Notes: generated from the sequence alone by a model not told the origin. Counted from the first letter of the stretch, positions 15,667-25,102 are shown. The stretch is DNA of 64,000 nt from Aquihabitans sp. G128 (GCF_019048865.1 NZ_CP077604.1:2976001-3040000); one strand, 5' to 3'. A program made the numbers and translations.

Positions 15667-18560
15667 AGCTCGCCCCTCCCGTCCAGATGCGACACGCCTT
15701 GCCGGCGCTGCCGGCGTTGCCCGGCTGGGCATCGGTGAGCGCCTGGCCGCCGTTGCCGCCGCTGGCCGTGTCGTAGTTGAAGAAGAAGAAGATGGTCTGC
15801 TGGGCGCCGAGGCCGCCGGAGGCACCGGCGCCGCCGCCGCGCTTGCCGTTCGCCAGCAGAGGCCCGGTGGGCCCCGCCGCACCGGGAGTGCCGGCCGTGG
15901 CGCCGTTGAACTTCCCGGTGAACGTGCCCGACGAGGTGGCCACGCAGCCAGGGGTGCCGGCCACCAGGACGCAGACGATGGAGGTCGGCGTGCCGCTGTT
16001 GGTGAAGACGCCAGCGGAGCTGCCGGCGTCGCCGCCGTTGCCTCCGGCGCACGCCACCGCCACCGCCACCGCCACCGCCATCGGCGTTGCCGCCCTTGCC
16101 CTGGGCGCCGCCGGGACCACCGGGACCGCCGTTGCCGCCCGTGCCACCGGTGCCGCCGGGCTGGCCGTTGCCGCCCCGGTTGAGGTTGATGGCGGCATCG
16201 ACCATGTTGACCGTGCCGGAGTTCCAGAGGTAGGCGCCGAACGACGAGCCGCCGCCCACGCCGCCGGTGCCGCCACCGCCACCGCCACCGCCGTGGCCGC
16301 CCGAACCACCCTGGTGGCCCGTGGCGCCACCGGCGCAGTACGTGCCGCCACCGCCACCGGACCCACCACCGCCGGAGCCGGGCGTGCCGGCCCCGCCCGT
16401 GGCACCGGTGCCGGGGGTGTAGCCGTTGGCGCCCAGCGAGGGCGCGACCAGGTAGCCGGCCACCGCAGAACCGCCGGCGCCGCCGGCACCGCCGCGACCT
16501 GCCGAACCGACGCCGGGCGAGGGGGTCACGCAGTAGCCGCCACCACCACCACCGCCACCACCACCGGCGTTGGCGCCGGCTCCGGAGCCGCCGCCGGCAC
16601 CGCTGCTGCCAGAGCTGAAGAAGCTGCCGCCGCCACCGCCGCCACCGCCAGAGCCACCCGAACCGCCCGCACCGCCGGCTGCCGTGCCGTTCGAGGTGCA
16701 GTCGGTCTCGAGGGTGCTGGCGGCGCCGGTGCCCGTCGCCGGGTCGGCGCCGGTGTTGGCGCCGCCGTTCTCGGAGGCGCCCTGGCGCCCGGCGCACGCG
16801 GTCTTCCAGGACCGGGCCGTGGCGGGCTGGGCGGTCGAGAAGGTCGACGCGGTTGATACGCCGACGTCGAGGTTCTGCAGCTCCAGCTGGGTGCCGGTGG
16901 GCGTCGCCGAGTTGGAGATCATGATGCCGTAGGTGCTCAGGGCCCGAGGCGTGACGGTCGCCGCGGTGGTCCCGGAGTTGATGTTGACCTGGCGGATGCG
17001 CAGCCCCGTCACGCCGCTCATCGACAGGCCGATCGAGGGCTCGGTGGGCGGGGAGGCGGTCGTCGACGGGCCGCCGGTGAGGCGGGAGTGGCCCCACGTG
17101 GCGTTGTCGACGCTGGCGCGGAGCCACTTGTCGGTGTTGGCGCCCTGGAGGGTGGTGTTGTTGATCGCCGTGGTGGTGTCGACGCGCAGCTGGCCCGTGA
17201 AGGCTGACGTGGCGGTGGTGGACACGTAGCTGTTGATCAGGATCTCGGGCCGCTGGTCGTCGTTGGCCGCCGGCGTGGACGGGTTGTCCTTGGCGACGGC
17301 CAGGGCACGAGCCAGGGTCTTGACCGGCTTGGGGATGCCGGTCACGGCGTCGACGCGCCCGTCGGCCGTGTCGACGCCGCTGGTGCCGTTGACGAACACC
17401 ACGGAGTCGGGCCGCCAGTCGATCCAGAGCGGGAACCCGTTGGCGCCGCCGTACTGCTTCGGCACGGCCGTGGCGCCTGACTCGGTCAGCTGCGTGTACA
17501 CGCGGTACTCGCCACCGGCATCGACGGTGGGCAGCGTGCCGGTGGTGGCGCCGACCTGGGCCTCGGTCCCGAACGCCATCGGCACGTACCACGTCTCGGT
17601 GGCGCTGTCGTAGCTGCCCGTGACCCACGTGGCGGGGTTGGTGCCGTCGAACTTGTAGGACCCGGCCACCGACGTGAGCCACTTGCCAGTGGTCTTCTGC
17701 AGGACCCGGAACTGCACGTTCATGCCCGGGCTGCCCTCGAGGCCCGGGGCGAGCGAGAGGCGCTGGGCCGCCACCGTGTTGCCCATGGCCGGCTCGGGGC
17801 TGCCGACGATGCCGGTGAGGCTCACGTGGGCGTAGCGGAACCGGTCGAGGTTGTTGGTCTGGCCGGCGGCGAGAGCCCGGGTGTAGGCCGAGGAGTAGAG
17901 GCGACCGACCTGGAGCGGCACGCCGGCACCGAAGGTGCGACGCTGGGCCCGGAGCTCGAAGTAGTAGCGGCCGTTCATGTTGGCCTCGCACGAGAACTCG
18001 TTGCAGGGCTTGGTGCCGGCGCCGTTGGGGGCGAACACGGTGTCGGCCTGCGAGCGGCCCTTCACGCCCATGTTGCGGGCCACCACGAACTCGTGGGCGT
18101 TGGTGAGCGACAGCGAGTTGAGGGTGCCCACGCACGAGCGGCGCACGAACGACGTCGAGGTGCCGGCGCCGGTGATCCAGTAGCTGACCCTTCGCACCTG
18201 GGTGCTGCCGGCGTTGTCCAGGCGCGAGGTGTTGAACGTGACGTAGAGCGTCTCGTTGGAGCCGCCCCCGTTGCCGCGGCAAGCCCGGGCCGTGCTGTAG
18301 GAAACGCCTGTGGCGTCGACGGCCGCCACATCCGCCGCCCAACGGGCGCTGGCCTGGTCCCGGTTGATGGAGCCCTGGAGGCTGCTGCCGGTGAGGTCCA
18401 CGACCTTGAACCCGGCGATCATCGCCGCGCTGATCGGGACGATGATGATCGCCAGGATCAACACCGCCACGAGGAGCTCCACCAAGGTGAAGCCCGGGTC
18501 GTCGGCGTGCCGACACGTGGCGCAGCGACCGTTGCGGAGGTGGTGGGACAGCTTCAGCAT
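15653..18560 (-). CDS. PilW-like giant minor pilin with beta-helix-like and glycine-rich domains, single-base frameshift
   Basis: The N-terminus DPGFTLVELLVAVLILAI is a prepilin signal with Glu5. After about 400 residues of mixed beta structure comes a stretch with parallel beta-helix character (NNTTLQGANTD..., GVTGLRIRQVNINSG), then from about residue 627 a long region of GGSGG, GGNG, GGTGG and PGGPGG repeats. At about 16060-16070 the frame breaks inside a GGTGGC repeat: upstream reads GGNADGGGG, and the other frame continues CAGGNGGDAGSSAG to the stop at 15653. Removing one G restores a 968-residue protein, about three times the usual PilW size. The ATG overlaps the pilV-like stop by 7 bp and the 3' end overlaps the pilX-like start. 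The Gly-rich part might pack as polyglycine-II and be surface exposed at the pilus tip, which is inference. Confidence 0.8.
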
Positions 18561-19123
18561 GGTCCGAGGTCCGCGTTGTTGAAGGTGGAGGGGCAGTTCG
18601 GGTTCCGACGGATCAGCACCAGGCTGTCGGTGGTCTGGAACTTGCCAGGCTTGCTCTTCACGTACAGCGTCACCCGCTGCAGGCCCTGGTCACCGCCCTG
18701 GTTGAAGCAGGAGTTGACGTCGACCCAGCTGAGCGAAGCCCAGTTCGCCGGCTGGTTGCTCGCCCCGTTCTTCGCCAGGTACTCCGTCTTGTAGCTGGCC
18801 GTCCAGCCCGACGGCAGGCCGGCGGAGTTGGCATCGGCCAGCGAGGCGGTGCACCCGACGTAGTTGTCGGTGCCGTTGCTGAGCTTCGGGGCGATGATCC
18901 GATCGCCCCAGTTCTGCAGGAAGACCGCGACCCGTGTGCGCTCGGTGTTCAGCTTGGCCGTGGCTGACGACGTGAACAGCGAGGTGATCACGGCCAGCAT
19001 CCCGATGCTCATGAGCGAGATCGAGATCAGGATCTCCAGCAGCGTCTCGCCCCGCTCACGCCGGTTGCGCACCAGCTCGGGGAGGCCACCGGCGGGGGCC
19101 CGCCGGTGAGCGAGTTCAAGCAC
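18554..19123 (-). CDS. PilV/GspI-like minor pilin
   Basis: 189 residues from GTG 19123, overlapping the pilC stop by 8 bp. The prepilin signal NRRERG is followed by ETLLEILISISLMSIGMLAVITSLF. The Gly-1 and Glu5 are kept, the +1 residue is Glu instead of Phe, and the ETLLEvLI...iGmL pattern is typical of PilV/GspI. The soluble part has cysteines (YVGCTASL, NSCFNQGG, NPNCPST and terminal GPC) suggesting two disulphides. It is the first of three minor pilins in the canonical V-W-X order. Confidence 0.8.
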   Translation of the reverse strand: MLELAHRRAPAGGLPELVRNRRERGETLLEILISISLMSIGMLAVITSLFTSSATAKLNTERTRVAVFLQNWGDRIIAPKLSNGTDNYVGCTASLADANSAGLPSGWTASYKTEYLAKNGASNQPANWASLSWVDVNSCFNQGGDQGLQRVTLYVKSKPGKFQTTDSLVLIRRNPNCPSTFNNADLGPC

Positions 19124-20327
19124 TGGTGTCGACGCCTTGGAGGACGCCGTACATGGCCGAGATGAGGGCGACGGCCACGAAGCCCACGATGAAGCCCATG
19201 AACACGACCACGGCCGGCTCGAACAGGTCGGTCAGCCGCTTCAGCTTGTACTCGGTCTCCCGGGCGTAGAAGTTCGCGGCCGACTCGATCTGCGCGTCGA
19301 GCGTGCCGGTGTCCTCGCCCACCCGGAACATCTGGATGGCGGCCGCCGGGAACAGCTCGGTGCGAGCCAGGGGCTCGGCGACGCCTTCGCCCTCGAGCAT
19401 CTCCGAGCGCGCCGTGCGGAGGCTGTGCACGAACACCGGGTTGTTCGTCGATTCGATGGCGGCGGCCATGGTCTCGGGCAGCGGCACGCCCGCTCGCAGC
19501 ATGGCGCCGATGATCCGGCAGAAGCGCTCGACCGCGGAGTAGCGCAGGATCGGTCCGATGACCGGCAGGTTCATGAAGAAGGCGCTGCGCCGTCGCTTCA
19601 GCGTCTCGGTGCGCCCGATGTACACCTGCGACAGCACGAAGAGGACGACGACCAGCAGGATCGCCCACCAGAAGGTGGTGACGAAGTCGGCGAAGCCGAG
19701 CAGCATGCGCGTGGGCAGCGGCAGCTTCGAGTTCAGCTCGTCGAAGAAGTCCACGAACTTCGGGAGCACGAAGCCGACCATCACGAGCATGGTGAGCACG
19801 CTCATGGCCAGGACGACCGCCGGATACGTCAGGGCCGACTTGACTGCGGAGCGGGCTTCCATGTCGCGCTCGATGTAGATCGAGAGCTGGTCGAGCACGG
19901 TGTCGAGCTGACCGGTGAGCTCCGCCGAGGCGAGGATGCTCAGGTAGTACGGCGGGAACACGGCGCGGTGCGGCTCGAGGGCCTGGGAGAACGGCACGCC
20001 GGCCACCAGGGCCTCGCGCACGTCGCGCAGGATCAGCTTGAACCGCTTGTTGGCGGTGGAGTCCTCGACCACCTGGACGGCGTCGATGATCGGGATGCCG
20101 GTCCGCACGAAGGCGGCGATCTGACGGGAGAAGTGCATGACCTCGCCACGCGGGACCCGCTGCGGCGAGATCTCGATCTGGGCGAGGCCCTTGCGCTCGC
20201 GGATCTTGACGACGCGGAGGTTCTGCCGGAGCAGGTCGTTCTCCGCCGAGACCAGGCTGATGCCCTCGACCGTGCTCTTCACCTGCTCGCCATCAGGCGT
20301 GAGGGCGGTGTACGCGTACACGGCCAT
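19116..20327 (-). CDS. pilC: Type IV pilus inner-membrane platform protein PilC (GspF family)
   Basis: 403 residues from ATG 20327, preceded by GGGGGGAAG. An N-terminal MAVYAYTALTPDGEQVK segment begins the family, followed by two homologous T2SSF domains (SRQIAAFVRTGIPIIDA and CRIIGAMLRAGVPLPET, each with a GxP core) and three membrane helices (YPAVVLAMSVLTMLVMVGFV; WWAILLVVVLFVL; VVVFMGFIVGFVAVALIS). The platform couples the PilB/PilT motors to the growing pilus in the cytoplasmic membrane. It lies 47 bp after pilB and overlaps the pilV-like gene. Confidence 0.93.
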   Translation of the reverse strand: MAVYAYTALTPDGEQVKSTVEGISLVSAENDLLRQNLRVVKIRERKGLAQIEISPQRVPRGEVMHFSRQIAAFVRTGIPIIDAVQVVEDSTANKRFKLILRDVREALVAGVPFSQALEPHRAVFPPYYLSILASAELTGQLDTVLDQLSIYIERDMEARSAVKSALTYPAVVLAMSVLTMLVMVGFVLPKFVDFFDELNSKLPLPTRMLLGFADFVTTFWWAILLVVVLFVLSQVYIGRTETLKRRRSAFFMNLPVIGPILRYSAVERFCRIIGAMLRAGVPLPETMAAAIESTNNPVFVHSLRTARSEMLEGEGVAEPLARTELFPAAAIQMFRVGEDTGTLDAQIESAANFYARETEYKLKRLTDLFEPAVVVFMGFIVGFVAVALISAMYGVLQGVDTSA

Positions 20328-20374
20328 TGAGCTTCCCCCCGGAACGTCGTGAGCTCGTCGTGGGCGACGAGTGC

Positions 20375-22060
20375 TCAGAGAATGTAGATGGTCCTCATCA
20401 CTTCGGCAATCGTGGTGACGTCGTCGGCCACCAGGCGCAGCGCTTGTTCGCGCAGCGGGACCATGCCCTGATCGATCGCCAGCTTGCGGATGTCCTCCAC
20501 CGGCGCGTTGCGGACCACGAGCTGGCGCATCTCGTCGGTCACCTTCAGCACCTCGTACACGCCGATGCGGCCGTCGAAGCCGGTGCCCGAGCAGGCGGTG
20601 CAGCCCTGGCCCTTCAGGTACTCGTCCTTCGGCTTGCCGCCGGCGCGCTCGTAGAACGCGAGGTCCTCGGGGGTGGGCTCGTACGGCGCGATGCACACGC
20701 TGCAGTTGCGGCGGATGAGGCGCTGGCCCACGACGGCCAGCATCGAGGACGCCAGCAGGAACGACTCGATGCCCATGTCGAGGAACCGGTGCAGGGCGCT
20801 CGTGGCGTCGGTGGCGTGGATGGTCGAGAGCACGAAGTGGCCGGTGAGCGCTGCCTGGATGGCGATGCGGGCGGTCTCGACGTCGCGGATCTCGCCCACG
20901 AGGATGGCGTCGGGGTCCTGGCGGAGGATCGAGCGGAGGCCGGCCGCGAACGTGACGCCGGCCTGCTCGTGGATGCCGATCTGGTTGATCGTCGGGAACG
21001 AGTACTCCACCGGGTCCTCGACGGTCATCACGTTGATCTCGTCGCTGTTGATGGCCATCAGCGAGGCGTAGAGCGTGGTGGTCTTGCCGGAGCCGGTGGG
21101 CCCGGCGCAGACGACCATGCCGTAGGGCGAGCGGATGATGTCGCGGTAGGCCGCGGCGGTGTCCTCGGGCATGCCGAGGGTGCCGACGTCGTAGAGGGCG
21201 CGGGCCTTGTCCAGGATCCGGAGCACGGTCTTCTCGCCGTGCACGGTGGAGGTGGTGCTCACCCGGATGTCGAGCTCGTTGCCGTCGATCGTCGTCTCGA
21301 TCTGGCCGTCCTGCGGGCGCCGGCGCTCGACGATGTTCATGTCCGCCATGATCTTGATGCGGCTGACCAGCGCCTGGGACATCGACTGGGGCAGGGACAG
21401 CACCTCGTGCAGCGCCCCGTCCACCCGGTTCCGCACCCGCACCCGCTCGCCCATGGGCTCGATGTGCACGTCGGACGCCCGATCCCGCACGGCCTGGGTG
21501 AGGATCTGGGCCACGACCTGCACCACGGGGGCGTTGGCGTCGACCTCGGCCGCCGCCTCGGGAGCGGTGGTCGCCCGCTCGCTCTGGCGGGCCTCGAACA
21601 CGCGGACGGCGTCGCTGACGCTGGAGGCTGCGCCGTAGGCGAGATCGATGGCGGCCTCGACGTCGGCCACGCTGGCCACCACGAGGTCCGGCTGCTTGCC
21701 GGTGGCCTCGGCGAGGTCGGCGAGGAGGTCGGGGCGCCCGGGCTCGGCCACCGCCAGCGAGATCTTGTCGCCCACCAGCACGAGCGGCACCGCGAGGAGC
21801 TCGCGGGCCCGGTCCTCGGGCAGCAGGGCGATGGCCCGCGGATCGAACGAGACGTCGTCGAGGGAGGCGACCTCGAGGCCGTGCTCCTCGGCCAGGGCCT
21901 TGAGCGCCTCGGCGATCTCGGGGCCGTCGAACGCCGCATCGGCGCCGGAGCCACCAGGGCCTTCGCCGCCTTCGAAGATCGACTCGTCGTCGACCAGCCC
22001 CTCGCCCGAGCCGGCCGCCACGAGGCCCGTGGCGCGGGCCTTCTGCCGCCTCAGCGCCAC
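20375..22060 (-). CDS. pilB: Type IV pilus assembly ATPase PilB
   Basis: 561 residues if started at GTG 22060. It has the N-terminal GspE_N domain (PEIAEALKALAEEHGLEVASLD...), ASDVHIEP, Walker A GPTGSGKTT (about residue 320), MTVEDPVEY, Walker B DAILVGEIRD, and the zinc tetracysteine NCSVC...GCTACSGTGFDGR (about 452-490) that marks extension ATPases. It polymerises pilins at the cytoplasmic side of PilC. Its own start lies inside a 14-codon upstream frame (22051-22095) that has a much better ribosome site, so translation is probably coupled. It heads the pilus operon, divergent from trmB. Confidence 0.92.
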   Translation of the reverse strand: MALRRQKARATGLVAAGSGEGLVDDESIFEGGEGPGGSGADAAFDGPEIAEALKALAEEHGLEVASLDDVSFDPRAIALLPEDRARELLAVPLVLVGDKISLAVAEPGRPDLLADLAEATGKQPDLVVASVADVEAAIDLAYGAASSVSDAVRVFEARQSERATTAPEAAAEVDANAPVVQVVAQILTQAVRDRASDVHIEPMGERVRVRNRVDGALHEVLSLPQSMSQALVSRIKIMADMNIVERRRPQDGQIETTIDGNELDIRVSTTSTVHGEKTVLRILDKARALYDVGTLGMPEDTAAAYRDIIRSPYGMVVCAGPTGSGKTTTLYASLMAINSDEINVMTVEDPVEYSFPTINQIGIHEQAGVTFAAGLRSILRQDPDAILVGEIRDVETARIAIQAALTGHFVLSTIHATDATSALHRFLDMGIESFLLASSMLAVVGQRLIRRNCSVCIAPYEPTPEDLAFYERAGGKPKDEYLKGQGCTACSGTGFDGRIGVYEVLKVTDEMRQLVVRNAPVEDIRKLAIDQGMVPLREQALRLVADDVTTIAEVMRTIYIL

Positions 22061-22095
22061 GATGCTCCCGATCGATCCAGGTTGCGTGCGGACAT
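22051..22095 (-). CDS. Possible 14-residue leader peptide overlapping the pilB start
   Basis: ATG 22095 follows GGGGGGAATCCG and encodes MSARNLDRSGASWR before TGA at 22051-22053. The pilB GTG (22058-22060) sits inside its last codons in another frame. This could be a coupling or attenuating leader, or else the true pilB N-terminus with an indel between. Confidence 0.35.
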   Translation of the reverse strand: MSARNLDRSGASWR

Positions 22096-22114
22096 CGGAT
22101 TCCCCCCGGGATCC

Positions 22115-22134
22115 CCGCTGGCGGTCGCCAGCGG
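22115..22134. promoter_or_regulatory. Perfect 9-bp inverted repeat upstream of pilB
   Basis: CCGCTGGCG-GT-CGCCAGCGG lies 20 bp before the leader ATG in the pilB/trmB divergent region. It is a candidate operator or 5'-UTR hairpin controlling pilus expression. Confidence 0.5.
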
Positions 22135-22273
22135 CAGCAACGAACGGCGCGACCCTAGCCGCGATTTGTCCGGATCTGCCCGTCGCCGGAGCAGGAGCCG
22201 AGGATGTGCTCGGATCTGGCGGGCCGGCGGCACCGGCTGCCGGGCCGTCGGGGACAGGCACCAAGATGGCCGG

Positions 22274-23077
22274 ATGACGACGGACCGCGCCGACGAACCG
22301 TTCGGCGTTCGAGGCGGGGCCCGGACCACCCAGCGCCGGGGGCGCATGTCCGAGGCCAAGCGCGAGTCCCTGGCCCGGTTGGCGCCCCGCTGGCTGGTCG
22401 ACCCGGTCGAGATCAGCCGGCCGGGCCACCTCGACGCCGCCTTCGGGCGAGCGGCTCCCCGGCTGCTCGACATCGGCGGGGGCACCGGCGAGGCCACCCG
22501 AGCGTGGGCCGCCGAGAACCCCGACCACGACGTCGTCGCCCTGGAGCTGCACCGCCCGGGCATCGTGCGCCTGCTGCGGGTGCTCGATGCCGAGGGGCCC
22601 GCCAACGTCCGGGTGGCCGAGGCCGACGCCACCGTGGTGCTCGACGCGCTGGAGCCCGGTGCCTTCGCGTCGATCCGGGCGCTGTTCCCCGACCCGTGGC
22701 CCAAGCGGCGCCACGTCGGCCGCCGCCTGGTCGACCCGGGCTTCGTCGCCACGGTGGTCGGCCTGCTGCCGGTCGGCGGCACCCTGCACCTCGCCACCGA
22801 CTGGGCCGACTACGCCGACCAGATGCGCACCTCGCTCGCCACCGACCTCCGCCTCGACGTCGAGGTCGTCCTCGGGGCACCGGCCGGCGAGGTCACCCGG
22901 GTCCCGGTGGCCGAGGTGGGATCGCTCGTCCCGGCCCCGGCGGCCGTCCCCGGCGAGGCGCCGGGCCCGCCGCCGTGGCGATCACCCCGTCCGCCGCGAC
23001 CCGTGACGGCCTACGAGCAGCGGGGCATCGACGCCGGGCGCGAGATCGTCGACCTGGTGGCCCACCGGGCGCGCTGA
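22274..23077 (+). CDS. trmB: tRNA (guanine-N7)-methyltransferase
   Basis: 267 residues. It has an S-adenosylmethionine motif I (LLDIGGGTGEATRAWA), an acidic AdoMet contact in VVALELHRPG, the family hallmark IRALFPDPWPKRRHVGRRLV and a conserved TDWADYADQM. TrmB makes m7G46 in the tRNA variable loop. The domain ends normally, but about 45 residues of Pro/Ala-rich sequence (VPAPAAVPGEAPGPPPWRS...) are inserted before the last conserved element PVTAYEQRGIDAGREI. ATG 22274 was chosen because RGRMSEAKRESL, where shorter homologues often begin, is downstream, and a CAAGAT box stands 6 nt ahead. It is divergent from the pilus operon. Confidence 0.9.
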   Translation: MTTDRADEPFGVRGGARTTQRRGRMSEAKRESLARLAPRWLVDPVEISRPGHLDAAFGRAAPRLLDIGGGTGEATRAWAAENPDHDVVALELHRPGIVRLLRVLDAEGPANVRVAEADATVVLDALEPGAFASIRALFPDPWPKRRHVGRRLVDPGFVATVVGLLPVGGTLHLATDWADYADQMRTSLATDLRLDVEVVLGAPAGEVTRVPVAEVGSLVPAPAAVPGEAPGPPPWRSPRPPRPVTAYEQRGIDAGREIVDLVAHRAR

Positions 23078-23101
23078 GGCCTGCCCGGCCCTGGCACCGC
23101 T

Positions 23102-24319
23102 TCAGGAGCCGGCCGACTGCAGGGTGGCGACGTCCGGGCCGGCCGCATCGACCGCGGCGGTGAGCGCGGCGATGCCGCCGTCGTCGCCCTTCAGCTCGGC
23201 ATCGAAGAAGTCGACCGTCGCCGTGGTGGCCAACCGGGCCACCGGCGAGCTCCCGGGGGTGAGGAAGGGCGGCGTGTGGCCTTGGCCGGGGAGGGTGATG
23301 AACCAGCGGGGCGACTCGACGCGGGCGAAGGCGCTGACCGAGGAGCCGTAGGGCACCGTCCTGTCCTCGTCGCCGTGGATCAGCAGCAGCGGACGGTCCG
23401 TGATGCCGGGCTTCGGGCTGGGCCGGCCCCGGAGCGGCAGGAACACCCCGGCCCAGGAGGCCACCGCCGCCACGCGGTCGTCGGTGCAGCAGGTCGAGTA
23501 GCCGAGGCCGAGCGACGTGATGGCGCCGAGCGAGTGCCCGACCGCCCCGATGTGGCGCGGATCGACGTGGGCGGCGACGGCCGCTGCCGGGCCGGAGCCG
23601 GCGGCGTCGGTGAAGGTGTCGATCAGGAAGGAGGCATCGGCCGGCTGGTTGCCGACGTCGGCGATGGTCGGCCCGCCCGGGCTGTTGCGGTTCGACAGCG
23701 GGTAGTCGGGCGCCACCACCACGTAGCCCGCCGAGGCGAACGCGGCCAGCTCGCCGGCGTAGAAGATCCCTCGTGCCGTGACGCCGTGGGAGAAGACGAG
23801 CAACGGGTACCGGCCGTCGCGCTCGGGCGCTCCGGCGGTGGCGCTCGGCGTGCCGCCGCCGGCCGGGGCGGTGCCCTCGGCCGGGTAGAAGGCGACCGTG
23901 GGCAGCTTGCGGCCCTTCGAGCCGGGCGCCTTGCCGTTGGCCGGCGTGTCCCGGCTCGCATCCACCAGGTCGACCTGGACCCGCCCGACCGGGTAGCCGC
24001 CGATGGGCTCGACCTCGGCGACCGTGCCGCTCGTGGAGCCGGCCGCTCCGCCGGCCGTGGTCGAGCTTCCCGGCACGGTGGTCGAGCTTCCCGGCTCGGT
24101 GGTCGACGCGGTCGATCCGCCTGCCGTGGTCGAGGTGGGCCCGGCCTCCGTGGTGCTCGAGCCGCTCGACCCGCTCGCGCCGCCCGAGTCGCTCGACGAG
24201 CAGGCCGCGCCCACGAGGGCGAGGGCGACGAGGGCGACGAGGCCGGCGGCCCGCAGCCTTCGAGCGCTCCCGAACCGGCGACGGGCGTCGGGGAGCGGGC
24301 GGCCGTGCCGACCGGTCAC
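23102..24319 (-). CDS. Secreted lipoprotein alpha/beta hydrolase (dienelactone/PET-hydrolase-like)
   Basis: 405 residues from GTG 24319, overlapping the upstream acyltransferase stop by 4 bp. Residues about 20-35 are hydrophobic and end in LALVGAAC, a lipobox. A Ser/Thr/Gly-rich linker of about 60 residues precedes the catalytic domain: LLVFSHGVTARG, nucleophile elbow AVGHSLGAITS, acid in LIHGDEDRTVP and His in PGQGHTPPFL. Adjacent cysteines (YSTCCTDD) are near the active-site face. It is probably a surface esterase of the chlorophyllase/PET-hydrolase type; the substrate is unknown. Confidence 0.85.
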   Translation of the reverse strand: MTGRHGRPLPDARRRFGSARRLRAAGLVALVALALVGAACSSSDSGGASGSSGSSTTEAGPTSTTAGGSTASTTEPGSSTTVPGSSTTAGGAAGSTSGTVAEVEPIGGYPVGRVQVDLVDASRDTPANGKAPGSKGRKLPTVAFYPAEGTAPAGGGTPSATAGAPERDGRYPLLVFSHGVTARGIFYAGELAAFASAGYVVVAPDYPLSNRNSPGGPTIADVGNQPADASFLIDTFTDAAGSGPAAAVAAHVDPRHIGAVGHSLGAITSLGLGYSTCCTDDRVAAVASWAGVFLPLRGRPSPKPGITDRPLLLIHGDEDRTVPYGSSVSAFARVESPRWFITLPGQGHTPPFLTPGSSPVARLATTATVDFFDAELKGDDGGIAALTAAVDAAGPDVATLQSAGS

Positions 24320-25089
24320 GATGGCGATCCCGCCGAGCCGGCGTCGGCCCGGGCCTCGAGGGCCAGCTCGGCCTCGAGCTGGTGCAGGCGATCGGCCAGG
24401 TCCTCGGGGGCGATGGTGGGCGACTCGTCCTTCACGCCCGGCCCGCCGTCGGCCCGCTCCCACCCCACGCCGGGCACGTAGCGACGGATGACCTTGGCCG
24501 GCACGCCGCCGATGACCGCGTGGTCCGGGACGTCGCCGCGGACCACCGAGCCGGCGGCCACCACGACGTTGCGGCCCAGGGTGGTGCCCGGGAGGATGAC
24601 CGCACCGTGGCCGATCCAGGTGCCGCTGCCGATCCGCACGGGGTCGTGCGGACCGAGCTGGCGGCCGATGGGCGTGCCCGGATCGGAGTACCCGTGGTTG
24701 GCGTCGGTGACGTAGACGTCCTGGCCGAACCACACGTCGTCACCGATCTCGATCGACTCGTGGGCCACGATGCCCGAGCGCAGCCCGATGACGCAGCGAT
24801 CGCCGATCACCAGGGCCCGCTCGGGGATGGTGGTCTGGTCCGGCGAGTAGCCGGCGGCGATGGTGCACCAGGTGCTGATCATGGTGCCGGTGCCGATGTG
24901 GATGTGGGCCTCGCCGTAGAGCACGGCCGTCGGGAAGGCGATCACGCTGCCCTCGCCGAAGGACCCGAAGCCGTCGGCGGCGTCGGTGCCGGGGGCGATG
25001 GCGCCCACGAAGCGGAGCTTGGCCCAGCCTCGCTGGATGGCCGCGTTGACCACGCGGTGGGCTCGGGCACGGAGCGGTCGGGGCAGCAC
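24316..25089 (-). CDS. Hexapeptide-repeat acyltransferase (LbH/maltose O-acetyltransferase-like)
   Basis: 257 residues from GTG 25089, supported by a TACGCT box 7 nt upstream. The middle is a left-handed beta-helix with repeated [LIV]GxxxxI turns (IGTGTMISTWCTIAAGY, VIGDRCVIGLRSGIVAHE, IGDDVWFGQDVYVTDANHGY, IGSGTWIGHGAVILPGTTLG). The catalytic His is likely the one in DANHGY, and the end VIGGVPAKVIRRYVPG is typical of the O-acetyltransferase family. The last 45 residues are a helical tail. It probably acetylates or acylates a sugar or glycan. It is operonic with the lipoprotein hydrolase and divergent from a membrane protein. Confidence 0.85.
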   Translation of the reverse strand: MLPRPLRARAHRVVNAAIQRGWAKLRFVGAIAPGTDAADGFGSFGEGSVIAFPTAVLYGEAHIHIGTGTMISTWCTIAAGYSPDQTTIPERALVIGDRCVIGLRSGIVAHESIEIGDDVWFGQDVYVTDANHGYSDPGTPIGRQLGPHDPVRIGSGTWIGHGAVILPGTTLGRNVVVAAGSVVRGDVPDHAVIGGVPAKVIRRYVPGVGWERADGGPGVKDESPTIAPEDLADRLHQLEAELALEARADAGSAGSPS

Positions 25090-25096
25090 GGCGCAG

Positions 25097-25102
25097 AGCG
25101 TA
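25097..25102 (-). promoter_or_regulatory. -10-like box TACGCT of the acyltransferase gene
   Basis: TACGCT is 7 nt before GTG 25089 on the minus strand. It shares a 93-bp divergent region with the next gene. Confidence 0.5.

Noticed and set aside
16048..16680. Glycine-rich region as a PE-PGRS protein
   Set aside because: It lacks the PE domain and is fused behind a prepilin signal within a pilus operon.
14989..18516. A 1175-codon open frame across the pilW-like gene
   Set aside because: Only its last 225 codons are real (pilX-like). The rest is a shadow of the glycine-rich gene, rich in Arg and His with no domain.
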